Source: Candidatus Methanomethylophilaceae archaeon (GTDB taxonomy: Archaea; Thermoplasmatota; Thermoplasmata; Methanomassiliicoccales; Methanomethylophilaceae). From it: 64,000 bases of DNA. The number at the start of each line of letters is the position of its first letter. Position 1 is the stretch's first letter. The notes beneath the pieces were generated by a model, which was not told the origin of the DNA, made no database searches, and saw only the letters and a list, made by a program, of their open reading frames with translations. Position numbers and translations under genes: made by a program. The stretch lies in the NCBI GenBank assembly GCA_017540825.1, contig JAFYAH010000016.1, positions 17,317 through 81,316 of the forward strand, read 5' to 3'. Shown piece after piece: positions 55,276 through 64,000 of this stretch.

Positions 55276-56799
55276 ATGCTATGCAGACAGTGCGAAGAGA
55301 CGATCGAAGGGACGGGATGCGTGAAGAGAGGAGTGTGCGGGAAGACCGAGGAGCTCGCCAAGAGCCAAGACATGCTTGTCGGAACGCTCGTCGAGCTGGC
55401 GTCCAGCGGGAAGAGGGGCGATGAAGTCGACGAGACCATGGTCGACGGCCTGTTCATGACGCTGAGCAACACCAACTTCGACAGGAAGGCCATAGACTCC
55501 CAGACAGAGAGGGCGAAGGCGCTCATCGGGAAGGATGTCGGGATCAGATGCAAGGACATCAGCTCCCTCGACGATGACGACGACCTCAGGTCCCTCAAGG
55601 AGCTCCTGCTCTTCGGCCTGAAGGGCATGGCCGCATACTATCATCATGCGCGCGTGCTCGGTGAAAAGGACGAAGCGGTCACCGGTTTCATAAGGAAGGC
55701 GATGGCCGCGCTGGCAGAGAAGAGGTCCGCAGACGAGCTCATAGCCCTCAACATGGAATGCGGGAAGGTAGGAGCAGCCTGCCTGGCTCTGCTGGACAAG
55801 GCGAACACCGGAAGATACGGCGTCCCGGAGATCACGAAGGTGAGAACAGGCGTCGGGAAGAATCCCGGGATCCTCGTCACAGGGCACGACCTGAAGGACC
55901 TGGAAGACATCCTGGAGCAGACGCAGGGAACCGGGGTCGACGTGTACACGCATGGGGAGATGCTCCCGGCCAGCTCGTATCCGGCGTTCAAGAAGTACGG
56001 GCACCTCGTCGGGAACTACGGCGGCGCCTGGTACAAGCAGAAGGAGGAGTTCGAGTCCTTCAACGGGCCAGTGGTCGCGACCACCAACTGCGTCCTGATC
56101 CCGAAGGACTCGTACAGGGACAGGCTCTTCACCACCGGGACCGCCGGCGTCGAAGGGGTGAAGCATATTGGATCAAAGGACGGCAGGAAGGACTTCTCCG
56201 AGGTCGTAGCCATGGCGAAGAGGTGCCCTCCGCCCGCCGAGATAGACGACGTCTCCCTGACCATAGGGTTCGGGCACTCACAGGTTCTCGACTTGGCGGA
56301 CAGGATCGTCGGCGCGGTCAAGGCCGGAGCAATAAAGAGGTTCGTCGTCATGGCGGGGTGCGACGGCCGCGAGAAGGGGAGGACGTACTACACCGAGTTC
56401 GCCCGGAGCCTTCCCGAGGACGCAGTCATCCTGACCGCAGGATGCGCCAAGTACAGGTACAACAGGCTCGACCTTGGGGACATCGGAGGGATACCTCGTG
56501 TGATAGACGCGGGCCAATGCAACGACTGCTACTCCCTGGTGGTCATCGCAGACGCGCTGGCGAAGGCGTTCGGCACCGACATAAACGGCCTGCCGCTGTC
56601 GTTCAACATATCCTGGTACGAGCAGAAGGCCGTCCTGGTGCTGCTGACGCTGCTCAGCCTGGGCGTGAAGGACATCATGCTGGGGCCGAGGCTCCCCGGC
56701 TTCATCACCCCTGGCGTGCTGGACGTCCTCGTGAAGACGTTCGGGATCAAGGCCAGCGGGACGGTCGCCGGAGACATGGCCATACTGAAGATCGAATGA
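55276..56799 (+). CDS. hcp: Hybrid cluster protein (Hcp)
   Basis: A 507-residue Hcp, which reduces NO or hydroxylamine in anaerobes. The N-terminal cubane motif is [22 protein letters not shown]. Hybrid-cluster ligands include the [14 protein letters not shown] region, [19 protein letters not shown]-like [39 protein letters not shown] and the late Glu-rich end. The start at 55276 gives the natural N-terminus. It is divergent from the HxlR gene and followed by an HPP-family gene. Confidence 0.95.
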   Translation: MLCRQCEETIEGTGCVKRGVCGKTEELAKSQDMLVGTLVELASSGKRGDEVDETMVDGLFMTLSNTNFDRKAIDSQTERAKALIGKDVGIRCKDISSLDDDDDLRSLKELLLFGLKGMAAYYHHARVLGEKDEAVTGFIRKAMAALAEKRSADELIALNMECGKVGAACLALLDKANTGRYGVPEITKVRTGVGKNPGILVTGHDLKDLEDILEQTQGTGVDVYTHGEMLPASSYPAFKKYGHLVGNYGGAWYKQKEEFESFNGPVVATTNCVLIPKDSYRDRLFTTGTAGVEGVKHIGSKDGRKDFSEVVAMAKRCPPPAEIDDVSLTIGFGHSQVLDLADRIVGAVKAGAIKRFVVMAGCDGREKGRTYYTEFARSLPEDAVILTAGCAKYRYNRLDLGDIGGIPRVIDAGQCNDCYSLVVIADALAKAFGTDINGLPLSFNISWYEQKAVLVLLTLLSLGVKDIMLGPRLPGFITPGVLDVLVKTFGIKASGTVAGDMAILKIE

Positions 56800-56854
56800 A
56801 GAAACGGTTTCATCCTGCGGGGCCCTCCCTGCAGGAACTAAGAAGGCGAATAGA

Positions 56855-57364
56855 ATGGACAATCCTTTCAGACCGAGCGAGAAGTACAGCGCCGCCGTGG
56901 TCGCGATCACGGCCATTGCGGCGTTCGCTGCCCTCGCGTTCCTGGCGTTCCTCGACCAGACCCTGTCGAACCCCTACCTCGTGGCGTCGTTCGGAGCCAC
57001 CGCCGTCCTGATATACGGGGCGCCGAAGGCACCGTTCTCGAAGCCAAAGAACGTGTTCTTCGGCCATCTGTTCTCCGCCATCATAGGGATATCGGTGTGC
57101 TTCGTGCTGGTCCAGACCGGGAGCATGGACGACTGGAAATGGGCGGGGATAGGGCTGGCCGGATGCCTGGCCATCGTGACGATGATGCTCACCGGGACCA
57201 TACACCCTCCGGGAGGAGCGACCGCCATCACCTGCGTCATGAGCGGGTTCGGGTCGATAGAGTACCTTTTCGTCCCGATAATGCTCGGAGTCCTTGTGAT
57301 GATGGCCATAGCATACTGCGCCAATGCCGCCAAGAAGAAGCTCTCGGAGAAGGAGAAGGCATGA
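56855..57364 (+). CDS. HPP-family membrane protein
   Basis: A 169-residue protein with about five membrane segments and the signature HPPGGATAI near residue 115. HPP-family proteins have been linked to nitrite transport in phototrophs. Here its place 55 bases behind hcp suggests a role in nitrogen-oxide handling (inference). It ends in TGA and converges on cobY. Confidence 0.85.
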   Translation: MDNPFRPSEKYSAAVVAITAIAAFAALAFLAFLDQTLSNPYLVASFGATAVLIYGAPKAPFSKPKNVFFGHLFSAIIGISVCFVLVQTGSMDDWKWAGIGLAGCLAIVTMMLTGTIHPPGGATAITCVMSGFGSIEYLFVPIMLGVLVMMAIAYCANAAKKKLSEKEKA

Positions 57365-57401
57365 CGGCGGCAGCCGGGCGACGACGTCGGGACCTGTCCG
57401 C

Positions 57402-58034
57402 TCGGTCGTGCCCCATGGGCGCCTGGCTGGAGTCGCCTAGCATCCCTCTGGCCAGGAACAGCTCTGACCGCGTGTTGACGTTCACGGAGAGGTCCACGCG
57501 GCCGGTCTTGAACAGCGCCTCCTCCAGGTAGTCCCCTCTGAGGGTCCCCTCGCGGCTCATGATGCATATCCCGGACAGGACCCACCTCCTTCCGCCGTCC
57601 TCGCGGGTGTACGAAGGGGTTATCCCCACGCTGCGGACGGTCTCCTCGTCCACCACCGCGATCGCGGACTGCATCTCGCCCGGCCTGAAGAAGTCCAGGA
57701 ACTCGTCCACGGCCTCGGTGGTGAGGAGGGGCAGGTCCGAGGGGCATGTCAGGACGTATTCTCCGCCCATGCTCTCGAAGGCCGTGTGGAGGTCGTCCAT
57801 GAAGCTCTCGCCAGAGGTCCTGATGGTCTCCACGCCTATGCTGTCCAGGTAGGCCTCCGTATCCAGGGTGTTGTCGCTTACGGAGACGAGGATCCTGTCG
57901 ATCCTGGAGCAGGCGGAGAGGGCGTCGACGACCCTCTTGACGGTCGGGACCCCGCCCACCGGCTGCATGGGCTTCTCTATTCCGCACCTCCCCATGCGGG
58001 AGCCCTTCCCGCCGGCGTTTATCAGAGCCTCCAT
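57402..58034 (-). CDS. cobY: GTP:adenosylcobinamide-phosphate guanylyltransferase, ending at CGA
   Basis: A 210-residue nucleotidyltransferase of the archaeal CobY family, activating cobinamide phosphate with GTP. The N-terminal loop is NAGGKGSRMG, followed by EKPMQPVGG and TCPSDLPLLT. Archaeal CobY is about 200 residues, which fits an end at CGA (57402-57404) after QAPMGHD. The standard-code frame runs 55 codons further to 57237, 128 bases into the convergent HPP gene. The ATG is coupled to the cobS end as CGATG. Confidence 0.9.
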
Positions 58035-58879
58035 CGGATCACCAGCACGAACGCTATGCCCATGGCCAGCGTGACGATCGGCCTGCAGACCTCGTTCGTG
58101 GCCCCGAGGATGTCGCCGTTGACCATCCCGAAGACCCTGTTGGCGTTGCGGGCCATGACCAGGCCTACGACTGCCGAGACGGCGATCCCGACGACCAACA
58201 TCGCGGCGGCCGGCATCAGCATGTCGGCTAGCATCCTTCCGGACAGCCAGACGTACAGGAGCGAGGCCAGGGATGAAAGCAGGGCGGCGCACAGGACGCT
58301 GACGACGACGCTCTTGGCCGCCGACCTCGGAGTGGTCATAGAGACCTGCCTCCCGGCCATGCCCTTCCCTGGGAGCCCGAACGAGGCCCCGAAGACCATG
58401 GCGTTCTTGACCATGACCTCCGTGAGAGGGGCCAGCATGACAAGGATCAGGGGCCCCCATGTCGAGTAGACGGCGAAGGTCGTGAGGGTGACCGCCAGGG
58501 CCACTCCGATCCCTCCTGCGCCCACCAGCGTGTCCTTGAGGGCGCGTACGTGGTCCTCCCTCTGCCCGGAGACGATCATCCCGTCCCCGAAGTCGGTGAG
58601 GCCGTCGAAATGGATGAACTTGCTTCCGATGTACACGATCAGCAGGCAGACGACTGCCGCCAGGAGCGCCATGTCGGCTTCTATCTCGCGCGAGAGCAGG
58701 ACGCATCCTGCCATGGCCAGCATCAGCGGGACCCCGAACAGCACCCCGACTACCGGGACCAGATGGAACCTGGCCTCCATGGAGTCCATCTCCCTCTGGG
58801 TGATGTCCATGTGCCACAGGGTGAAGAAGGAGACCATCCCCTTCAGGGCGGACAGCCCGCTGGTGCCGTCCTTCGCCAT
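58034..58879 (-). CDS. cobS: Cobalamin synthase (adenosylcobinamide-GDP ribazoletransferase), ending at CGA
   Basis: A 281-residue membrane enzyme joining adenosylcobinamide-GDP to alpha-ribazole. Motifs are SKFIHFDGLTDFGDGMI, GAGGIGVALAV and TTPRSAAKS, with about six membrane helices. Its last codon before CGA (58034-58036) is Ile; the standard-code frame adds only Trp-Arg-Leu. The CGA overlaps the cobY ATG as CGATG, the arrangement TGATG usually provides in coupled genes. Confidence 0.93.
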
Positions 58880-59883
58880 CGGGGCTTCCTCCCGGCGTCC
58901 TCAGCGATGGCGGAGACGATGCCTTCGACCATCCCCTTGCTCAGGTCAGGGGTTATGCCCAGGTAGGAGCGGCAGGCCTCGTACATCATGGGCAGGACGG
59001 TCACGTTCCCGTCCTCGGCGAGGGAGTCCACGCGGTCCGAGACGAACACGGCCAGGTCCAGGAACGTCTTCATGTCGTCGCCCCTGAGGTATTCGGCCAG
59101 GGACCTGGCGAACTCCTCCTTGGACATGGACGTCTCGGAGAGGGTCCAGAGGGCCTCCTCGTCGTACCCCAGGCGGCCCAGCAGGGCCATTGGCTCCTCC
59201 GGGACGGGATGCTCCCCCCTCGCCGTCAGGGCGTATCCCACGGCTGCCCTGGCCGCCCTGGCAGCGGCTATGCCGATGTACGACCCGGTGCCCGTGTAGC
59301 CTATCCTCTCTCCGGACTTGGGGGAGAATATGGCCATGGCGTCGGACGTGGTCCCCGTCTCCTTGAACCCCTTGTCCCCCATGGCGGCGGACTTCCCCTC
59401 CACCAGGGGCATGAACATGTTGATCTTGCCGGCCTCGGTCAGCGGGTCCTCCGTCACGATGGCCACGTTGATCGTGCCTGCCATCATCTTCGCGGCCCTG
59501 GCGAGGGACACCAGATGACGGGAGGACCAGTCCTTCAGGACGTCCCCGGCCACCACGTGGTTGCTCAGGCCCGCGGTGCATATCGCGCTCACGGAGAAGC
59601 CCTCGTACTCCGCGTCCTGCCTGTTGAACACGTAGCCCACCTCGGCGGCCGTCATCATGCCGACGGAGTTCTCGGGAAGCCCCAGCGAGTCCCTGACGGA
59701 CGCGGCGTGGGCCACCGGGTCGTCGTGGTCGTAGTCGTGAGGCACCTGCATTATGAACAGGGCGTCCGCCTCAGAAAAGCCTCCGTTCAGTATCGCCGAG
59801 CTCAGGACCTCCATCGTCTCCGAGAAGCGGACGATCCCTATGCCGAGGCCGTCGCGCTCGACCACTTCGCAAGATGAAATCAT
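58879..59883 (-). CDS. cbiZ: Adenosylcobinamide amidohydrolase CbiZ, ending at CGA
   Basis: A 334-residue salvage enzyme removing the nucleotide loop of scavenged corrinoids so they can be remodelled. Family stretches are SAICTAGLSNHVVAGD, TINVAIVTEDPLTEAG and KGFKETGTTSDAMAIFSP. The end is CGA (58879-58881) after AEDAGRKP, overlapping the cobS ATG as CGATG. The standard-code frame runs to 58843. The start at 59883 lies just after the cbiB TGA; an ATG at 59904 is the alternative. Confidence 0.9.
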
Positions 59884-59885
59884 TT

Positions 59886-60905
59886 TCAAAACAAAACACC
59901 CCATATCTGTTGAACATAGCTCTCGAAGAACAGTTGCACGCGAATGCCGGTTAAAGCGTATAATATGAACGTAACCGACAGCATGAATATTATGGATGTC
60001 AGCTCCACCAGGCGACAGCAGCGCTCTACGTCGCGGGTCCCCGGCATCGGCCCGGTGCCCATGACGTACACGCCCTTCTTCTCCATGCTGATGCCCAGGG
60101 CGGCGGCGACGGCGGTCATGGACCACCCGCTGTTGGGGCTGGGGGTCTTGGCATGCTCCGCCTTAGCAGCGGGGACGGCGGCCCTCCATTCCATCCCCAG
60201 GAGATATCCGGCGACGGCGACGAAGAACGGGGACGCCCTGGAGGTGAGGAACCCCAGGACGTCGTCGAGCTTGGCGGGGAAGTACCCGAGCCTGGCGTAC
60301 TTCTCGTTTAGGTAGCCCCACATGGCGTCCATCAGGTTGGCGCAGCGGAACATGACCGCCCCCGGCAGCCCGAGGAGGCCGAAGTAGAACGTGGGGGAGA
60401 ATATGCTGTCCACCAGGTTCTCGGACACGGTCTCGCAGCAGGACGAGGCTATGTGCTCCGCGTCCATGCCCCGGGTGTCGCGGCTGACTATCATCTGGAC
60501 CTTGGCGGCGGCGTCCTCCACCCTCCCGGCGTCCAGGTCTGCGACGATCGGGTCGCAGTGGTGCCTGAAGGAGAACACGGCGAAGGTCACCTTGAACATG
60601 AACGCCGTGGCTATGATCCAGGCGACCTCTCCCCAGAGCGGGGAGGCCAGGGCGGACACGGCGCAGCGGAAGAATGTCGTCACCAGCAGCCCCGCGAAGC
60701 AGAACAGGACGAACACCAGCATGTATGAAAGGAAGCCTATGACGGTGGCGCTGAACGAGGCGCGGTCCTTCACCCTGCGGTTGATGGCATCGAGGATGTT
60801 GCCCATCCATCTGAGCGGATGGACGGCGTTAGGGAGCTCTCCGATGAAGCGGTCTATCAGAATAGCGGCGACCACGATGAGGAGAGCGTCCACCCAGAGT
60901 TCCAT
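59886..60905 (-). CDS. cbiB: Adenosylcobinamide-phosphate synthase CbiB
   Basis: A 339-residue membrane protein attaching aminopropanol phosphate to adenosylcobyric acid. Motifs include DRFIGELPNAVHPLRWMGN at the N-terminus, ARDTRG-like VSRDTRGMD and SCCETVSENLVDSIFSPTFY. It ends in an ordinary TGA. Its ribosome site GAGGAT lies within the end of cobD. Confidence 0.94.
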   Translation of the reverse strand: MELWVDALLIVVAAILIDRFIGELPNAVHPLRWMGNILDAINRRVKDRASFSATVIGFLSYMLVFVLFCFAGLLVTTFFRCAVSALASPLWGEVAWIIATAFMFKVTFAVFSFRHHCDPIVADLDAGRVEDAAAKVQMIVSRDTRGMDAEHIASSCCETVSENLVDSIFSPTFYFGLLGLPGAVMFRCANLMDAMWGYLNEKYARLGYFPAKLDDVLGFLTSRASPFFVAVAGYLLGMEWRAAVPAAKAEHAKTPSPNSGWSMTAVAAALGISMEKKGVYVMGTGPMPGTRDVERCCRLVELTSIIFMLSVTFILYALTGIRVQLFFESYVQQIWGVLF

Positions 60906-60912
60906 CTTATCC

Positions 60913-62025
60913 TCGACCGTTGATCACGGAATCCACGGCGGCGATGAAGCGGCAGTTCCTGTCGCGGTCCTTGACGCTGTAGCGGACGTAGTCGGCGAAC
61001 CTCTCGCCGAAGGAGGAGCAGTCGCGTATCATTATCCCCCGCGCCAGCATCTTCCTCTTGAACTCGGAGGCGTCCATCCCCAGGGGCCTCACGGAGCTGA
61101 AGTAGAAGAACGAGTCGGAGACCGGCCCGGCGGGGAAGCCCAGCTCGTTCAGGGAGGCGTTCATGACCTCGGACTCCGTGGCCATGGTGGCGGCGGCGTC
61201 GTCCACGTAGTCCATCCTGTCGCGGATGAGGACGTTGGCCACCGTCTGCTCTATCTGCCCCACGTTCCAGGTCATGCGCACCTTCTCCATCTCGGAGATC
61301 AGATCAGGGTTGGAGAACCCGAAGCCTATCCTTATCCCGGGGATGGCGAAAGACTTCGTCAGGGACGACGCGACGATCAGGTTGGAGAAGCGCTCCACCA
61401 TGCCGGAGAGGGTCACGTCGACGTATCCGGGGACGAGCTCGAGGAGGGTCTCGTCCAGGAATACCAGCGTCCCGGTCTCCTCGCATGCCCTCACTATGGA
61501 GACTATCTTGTCCCTCGGCTCCACCCTCCCGGTAGGGTTGTTCGGGTTGCATATGTACACGGCCCTGGCGCCCTGGGCCTTCTCGATGAGCCTGTCGGCG
61601 TCCAGCCTGAAGTCGTTCTCCTCGGAAAGGTCGTTCCAGTCGATGGAGGCGCCGACGATGCGGCACTGCTGGGCGTACTCCGCGAAGGACGGCCTGCTGA
61701 GGACGATCCTCTCGCCAGGATTGTAGAACGTGTTGGGGACGTTGCGGATGATGTCCGAAGACCCCGCCCCCACGGTGATGCAGTCCGCGCTGACGTTGAA
61801 GGCCTTGGATATCGTGTCCTTCAGCTCCGCGCAGGAGTCGTCCGGATAGTGGCCTAAATCTCCAACCGCAGAGGCGATGATCTCCGCCAGGTCGTCGGGC
61901 GGGCCGAAGGGGTTCAGGTTGTGGCTGTAGTCCTCGACGTCCTTGAGCTTCCACGCCTGCCCTCCATGGACGGTCTTAGGAAGCCCGGAGAGCACCTCTC
62001 TAGGCAGAATGCGACCTCTCATCAA
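60913..62025 (-). CDS. cobD: Threonine-phosphate decarboxylase CobD-like PLP enzyme, ending at CGA
   Basis: A 370-residue fold-type I PLP enzyme making aminopropanol phosphate for CbiB. Motifs are HNLNPFGPP, CNPNNPTGR, and the PLP Lys in SSLTKSFAIPGIRIGFG. It resembles histidinol-phosphate aminotransferase, but the neighbourhood and DYSHNLNPFG support CobD. CGA (60913-60915) follows DSVING, and the standard code adds Gly before TAA. With CGA as stop the cbiB site GAGGATAAG-ATG lies just behind it. Confidence 0.9.
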
Positions 62026-62168
62026 GCCTCGGAATGTTCAGAATCTATATGTTACTATTTCTTCCGGAACGAGATATTGGACCGAGAAACCAACAGCCGC
62101 GGCCTAGGCTCTGCGGAGGGCGATGCGGGGATGCGCACGTTTTTACCCGCCCCCGACATCGCGCCCCT

Positions 62169-63692
62169 ATGGACGAGGAAGGCTTCAAGGCGGGGCTCCC
62201 GGCCTTCGCGGACGCCACGGAGAGGTTCTACTCCGGCCGCATGGGGGCGAAGGAGTACAAGGGCGTGTCCGGGACCTACGGCAGCTACGCCCAGAGGGGC
62301 GGGGAGAAGGGCATGGTGAGGCTCAGGCTGGCCGGAGGGAGGATAGCCGGGAAGGACATCGGCTTCGTCCGCTCGGCGATAGAGGAGTTCGGGCCGGAGA
62401 CGGTGCACCTCACCACCTGCCAGTCCGTGCAGCTCCATGGCCTCGAGGGCGATTCCGTCGTGAGGCTGGTAGAAGACGCCCTGGACCACGGGATCGTCAC
62501 CTACGGGGGCGGAGGGGACTGCCCCAGGAACGTCACAGCGACGCCTCTCTCCGGGGTGATAGGCTCCTCGGACCCGGACGTCCAGCCCTTCGCCAAGGCG
62601 GCGGAGAGGTTCCTGCTGAAGGCTTCGCTGGGCGTCAGGCTGCCGAGGAAGCTCAAGGTCGGGTTCTCGAACACCATGGAGAACGGGACCGACGCCACCG
62701 CCAGGGACCTCGGGTTCGTGGCTGACGGAGAGGGAGGGTTCGACGTGTACTCCGGAGGAGGCTTGGGGGCCCGTCCGAAGCTGGGGCTGCTCGTGGCCGA
62801 ATCCGTCGGGCAGGACGATGTCGGCCCCTGCCTCAAGGCCATGCTGGACATGTTCGTGGAGCACGGCAACTACGAGGACAGGTCCAGGGCCAGGGTCAGA
62901 TACATCAGGGACGCCCTTGGGGACGAAGGATACGCCAGGGAGTTCAGGAGGTTGATGGAGGCGGCCATGGACGACCCGGACGCGAGGATGCCCGCTCCGG
63001 AGCCCTTGGGAATCTGCAAGAAAGGGGACGGGTCGGCCCCCGAGAGCCCGAGGGCGAGGCCCCAGAGGCAGGAGGGGCTTTTCTACGTGGCGTACCACCC
63101 CATTGGCGGGAATCCCGAGCCTGAGAGGACGATCGAGATCCTGGATGCAGTGGAGGGCATGGGGGCGGAGGTCCGCGTCGGCCCCAACCAGACGCTGTAC
63201 GCCGTGAACCTGACCGGGATCGAGGCTGACGAGCTCGCCCAGCTGGCGGACGACAGCTCCAGGACGAGGTTCCAGTCTTCAATCTCGTGCGTGGGGAGCA
63301 GGGTGTGCCAGATCGGCCTCCGCGACTCCAGGGGGCTGCTGGACAGGCTGGTGGAGATGGAGCGCAGGAACGGGTTCAGGGACGGGACGCTGCCGACGGT
63401 CAGGATATCCGGGTGCGTCTCGTCGTGCGCGGCGCACCAGGTGGGGGCCCTCGCGTTCATGGGATGCGCGTCCATGGACGGGGAGCCCGCCTACGAGATC
63501 CATTTCGACGGATCCCACGTCCGCGGGAAGGAGAGGCTGGGGACGGTCCTGGGCAGGATGAGGGAGTCGGACGTCCCGGGATTCATGGAGGACCTCGGGA
63601 AGGCCGTGGAGTCCAGCGGGAAGGACTTCTACGGGTGGTCGGAGAGGGACCCTTCCAGGATAGCGCAGGTGGCTAGAAGCCGCTTGGTCTGA
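62169..63692 (+). CDS. Siroheme nitrite/sulfite reductase-family protein
   Basis: A 507-residue protein with two ferredoxin-like and two siroheme/4Fe-4S half-domains. The cluster and siroheme Cys are in SCVGSRVCQIG and SGCVSSCAAHQVG. TTCQSVQLHG and the GGGGDCPRNVTATPLSG stretch are typical. Whether it reduces nitrite, sulfite or another substrate is not decided by sequence. It is divergent from cobD, with 143 bases between. The ATG at 62169 excludes upstream shadow sequence. Confidence 0.9.
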   Translation: MDEEGFKAGLPAFADATERFYSGRMGAKEYKGVSGTYGSYAQRGGEKGMVRLRLAGGRIAGKDIGFVRSAIEEFGPETVHLTTCQSVQLHGLEGDSVVRLVEDALDHGIVTYGGGGDCPRNVTATPLSGVIGSSDPDVQPFAKAAERFLLKASLGVRLPRKLKVGFSNTMENGTDATARDLGFVADGEGGFDVYSGGGLGARPKLGLLVAESVGQDDVGPCLKAMLDMFVEHGNYEDRSRARVRYIRDALGDEGYAREFRRLMEAAMDDPDARMPAPEPLGICKKGDGSAPESPRARPQRQEGLFYVAYHPIGGNPEPERTIEILDAVEGMGAEVRVGPNQTLYAVNLTGIEADELAQLADDSSRTRFQSSISCVGSRVCQIGLRDSRGLLDRLVEMERRNGFRDGTLPTVRISGCVSSCAAHQVGALAFMGCASMDGEPAYEIHFDGSHVRGKERLGTVLGRMRESDVPGFMEDLGKAVESSGKDFYGWSERDPSRIAQVARSRLV

Positions 63693-63719
63693 GGGCTACC
63701 GGATTTGATCTGGCCCTGA

Positions 63720-64000
63720 TCGGACGCCTTCGCTCATCTTGGATATCTCCTCGAGAGGCACGCCGACGATCCGAGCGACATCCTCGGGAGGCATGCCCGA
63801 CGAAAGAAGCCTCGAGACGATCCTCCTCCTCTCGTTCTCCTCGCCCTCGACCAGTCCCTTCCTCTCCCCTTCGGCGAGGCCCTTCCTGAAGAACACGCGC
63901 CGGTTCATGTTCATGTTCTCCTCTTCGTCGAACAGCTGCTCGTAGACACCCATCGCCTCCGACCTCTTTGACCATATGAACTTCCCGACCTTTCCGCAGC
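63720..64000 (-). CDS. C-terminal part of an Rpn/PD-(D/E)XK transposase-like protein, ending at CGA
   Basis: The frame enters from the right edge. The visible 93 residues have the usual C-terminus of Rpn-family recombination-promoting nucleases: a charged stretch with repeated Glu-Gly (FFRKGLAEGERKGLVEGEEN), then RRRIVSRLLSSGMPPEDVARIVGVPLEEI. After KMSEGV comes CGA (63720-63722). The next in-frame standard stop is TAG at 63696. If TAG were sense and CGA Arg, the frame would run on antisense to 63279. Confidence 0.65.

Noticed and set aside
63696..63698. TAG as a genuine stop of the Rpn gene
   Set aside because: The family-like C-terminus ends eight codons earlier at CGA, so the TAG need not be the terminator; evidence is limited because the gene is partial.

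Overview
The window is high-GC archaeal DNA. It most resembles Methanomassiliicoccales, the methylotrophic methanogens of the Thermoplasmata, many of them from animal guts. The reasons are an archaeal-type topoisomerase I, S-adenosylmethionine synthetase, enolase, FEN1, L40e and IleRS, a MtaA-type methylcobamide:coenzyme M methyltransferase, the archaeal (phosphomevalonate dehydratase) mevalonate branch, HypF, extensive corrinoid synthesis and salvage, and in-frame TAG codons. No rRNA or tRNA gene was recognised.

Layout. 1-15 kb: housekeeping genes (topA, nicotinate phosphoribosyltransferase, eno, L40e, metK, RNase Z, mtaA-like, rpe, fen). 15-26 kb: SPFH protein, DUF3793 protein behind a DtxR-like operator, TatD, ThiF/TcdA, rubredoxin-glutamate synthase, ileS, an NhaC-type antiporter and an acyltransferase. 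25.7-27.7 kb: phosphomevalonate dehydratase subunits, the small one fused to a Nudix domain. 27.8-37.7 kb: a metal-chelate uptake locus with two ABC half-transporters, FecE/FecD, a triple-domain binding protein and a divergent AraC regulator. 37.8-46.2 kb: crcB, YbaK, aldo-keto reductase, a leucine-rich-repeat protein, hypF, an ApgM-like gene and cobT. 46.2-54.5 kb: a dead nitroreductase, then five copies of a roughly 314-nt element. The copies sit two on one side and three on the other of a cobaltochelatase/ABC operon, and each carries a small ORF of 28-34 codons. 54.5-57.4 kb: two wHTH regulators, hcp and an HPP membrane protein. 57.4-62 kb: a corrinoid operon in the order cobD-cbiB-cbiZ-cobS-cobY. 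62-64 kb: a siroheme nitrite/sulfite reductase and the end of an Rpn-family gene.

Two genetic-code signals run through the whole window. (1) TAG is not the terminator of any gene I could complete, and it interrupts four otherwise continuous genes. That fits TAG being sense, presumably pyrrolysine. (2) By hand reading I found no CGA inside any gene body, although arginine is common as AGG, CGC and AGA. In fourteen genes the first in-frame CGA sits where the protein should end: just after the PCNA box of FEN1, inside CGATG gene couplings where TGATG is expected, and back to back on both strands at CGATCG. I therefore end those genes at CGA and give the standard-code run-on end in each entry. 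CGA acting as a stop, or being converted to UGA, is an inference that needs genome-wide and protein-level confirmation.
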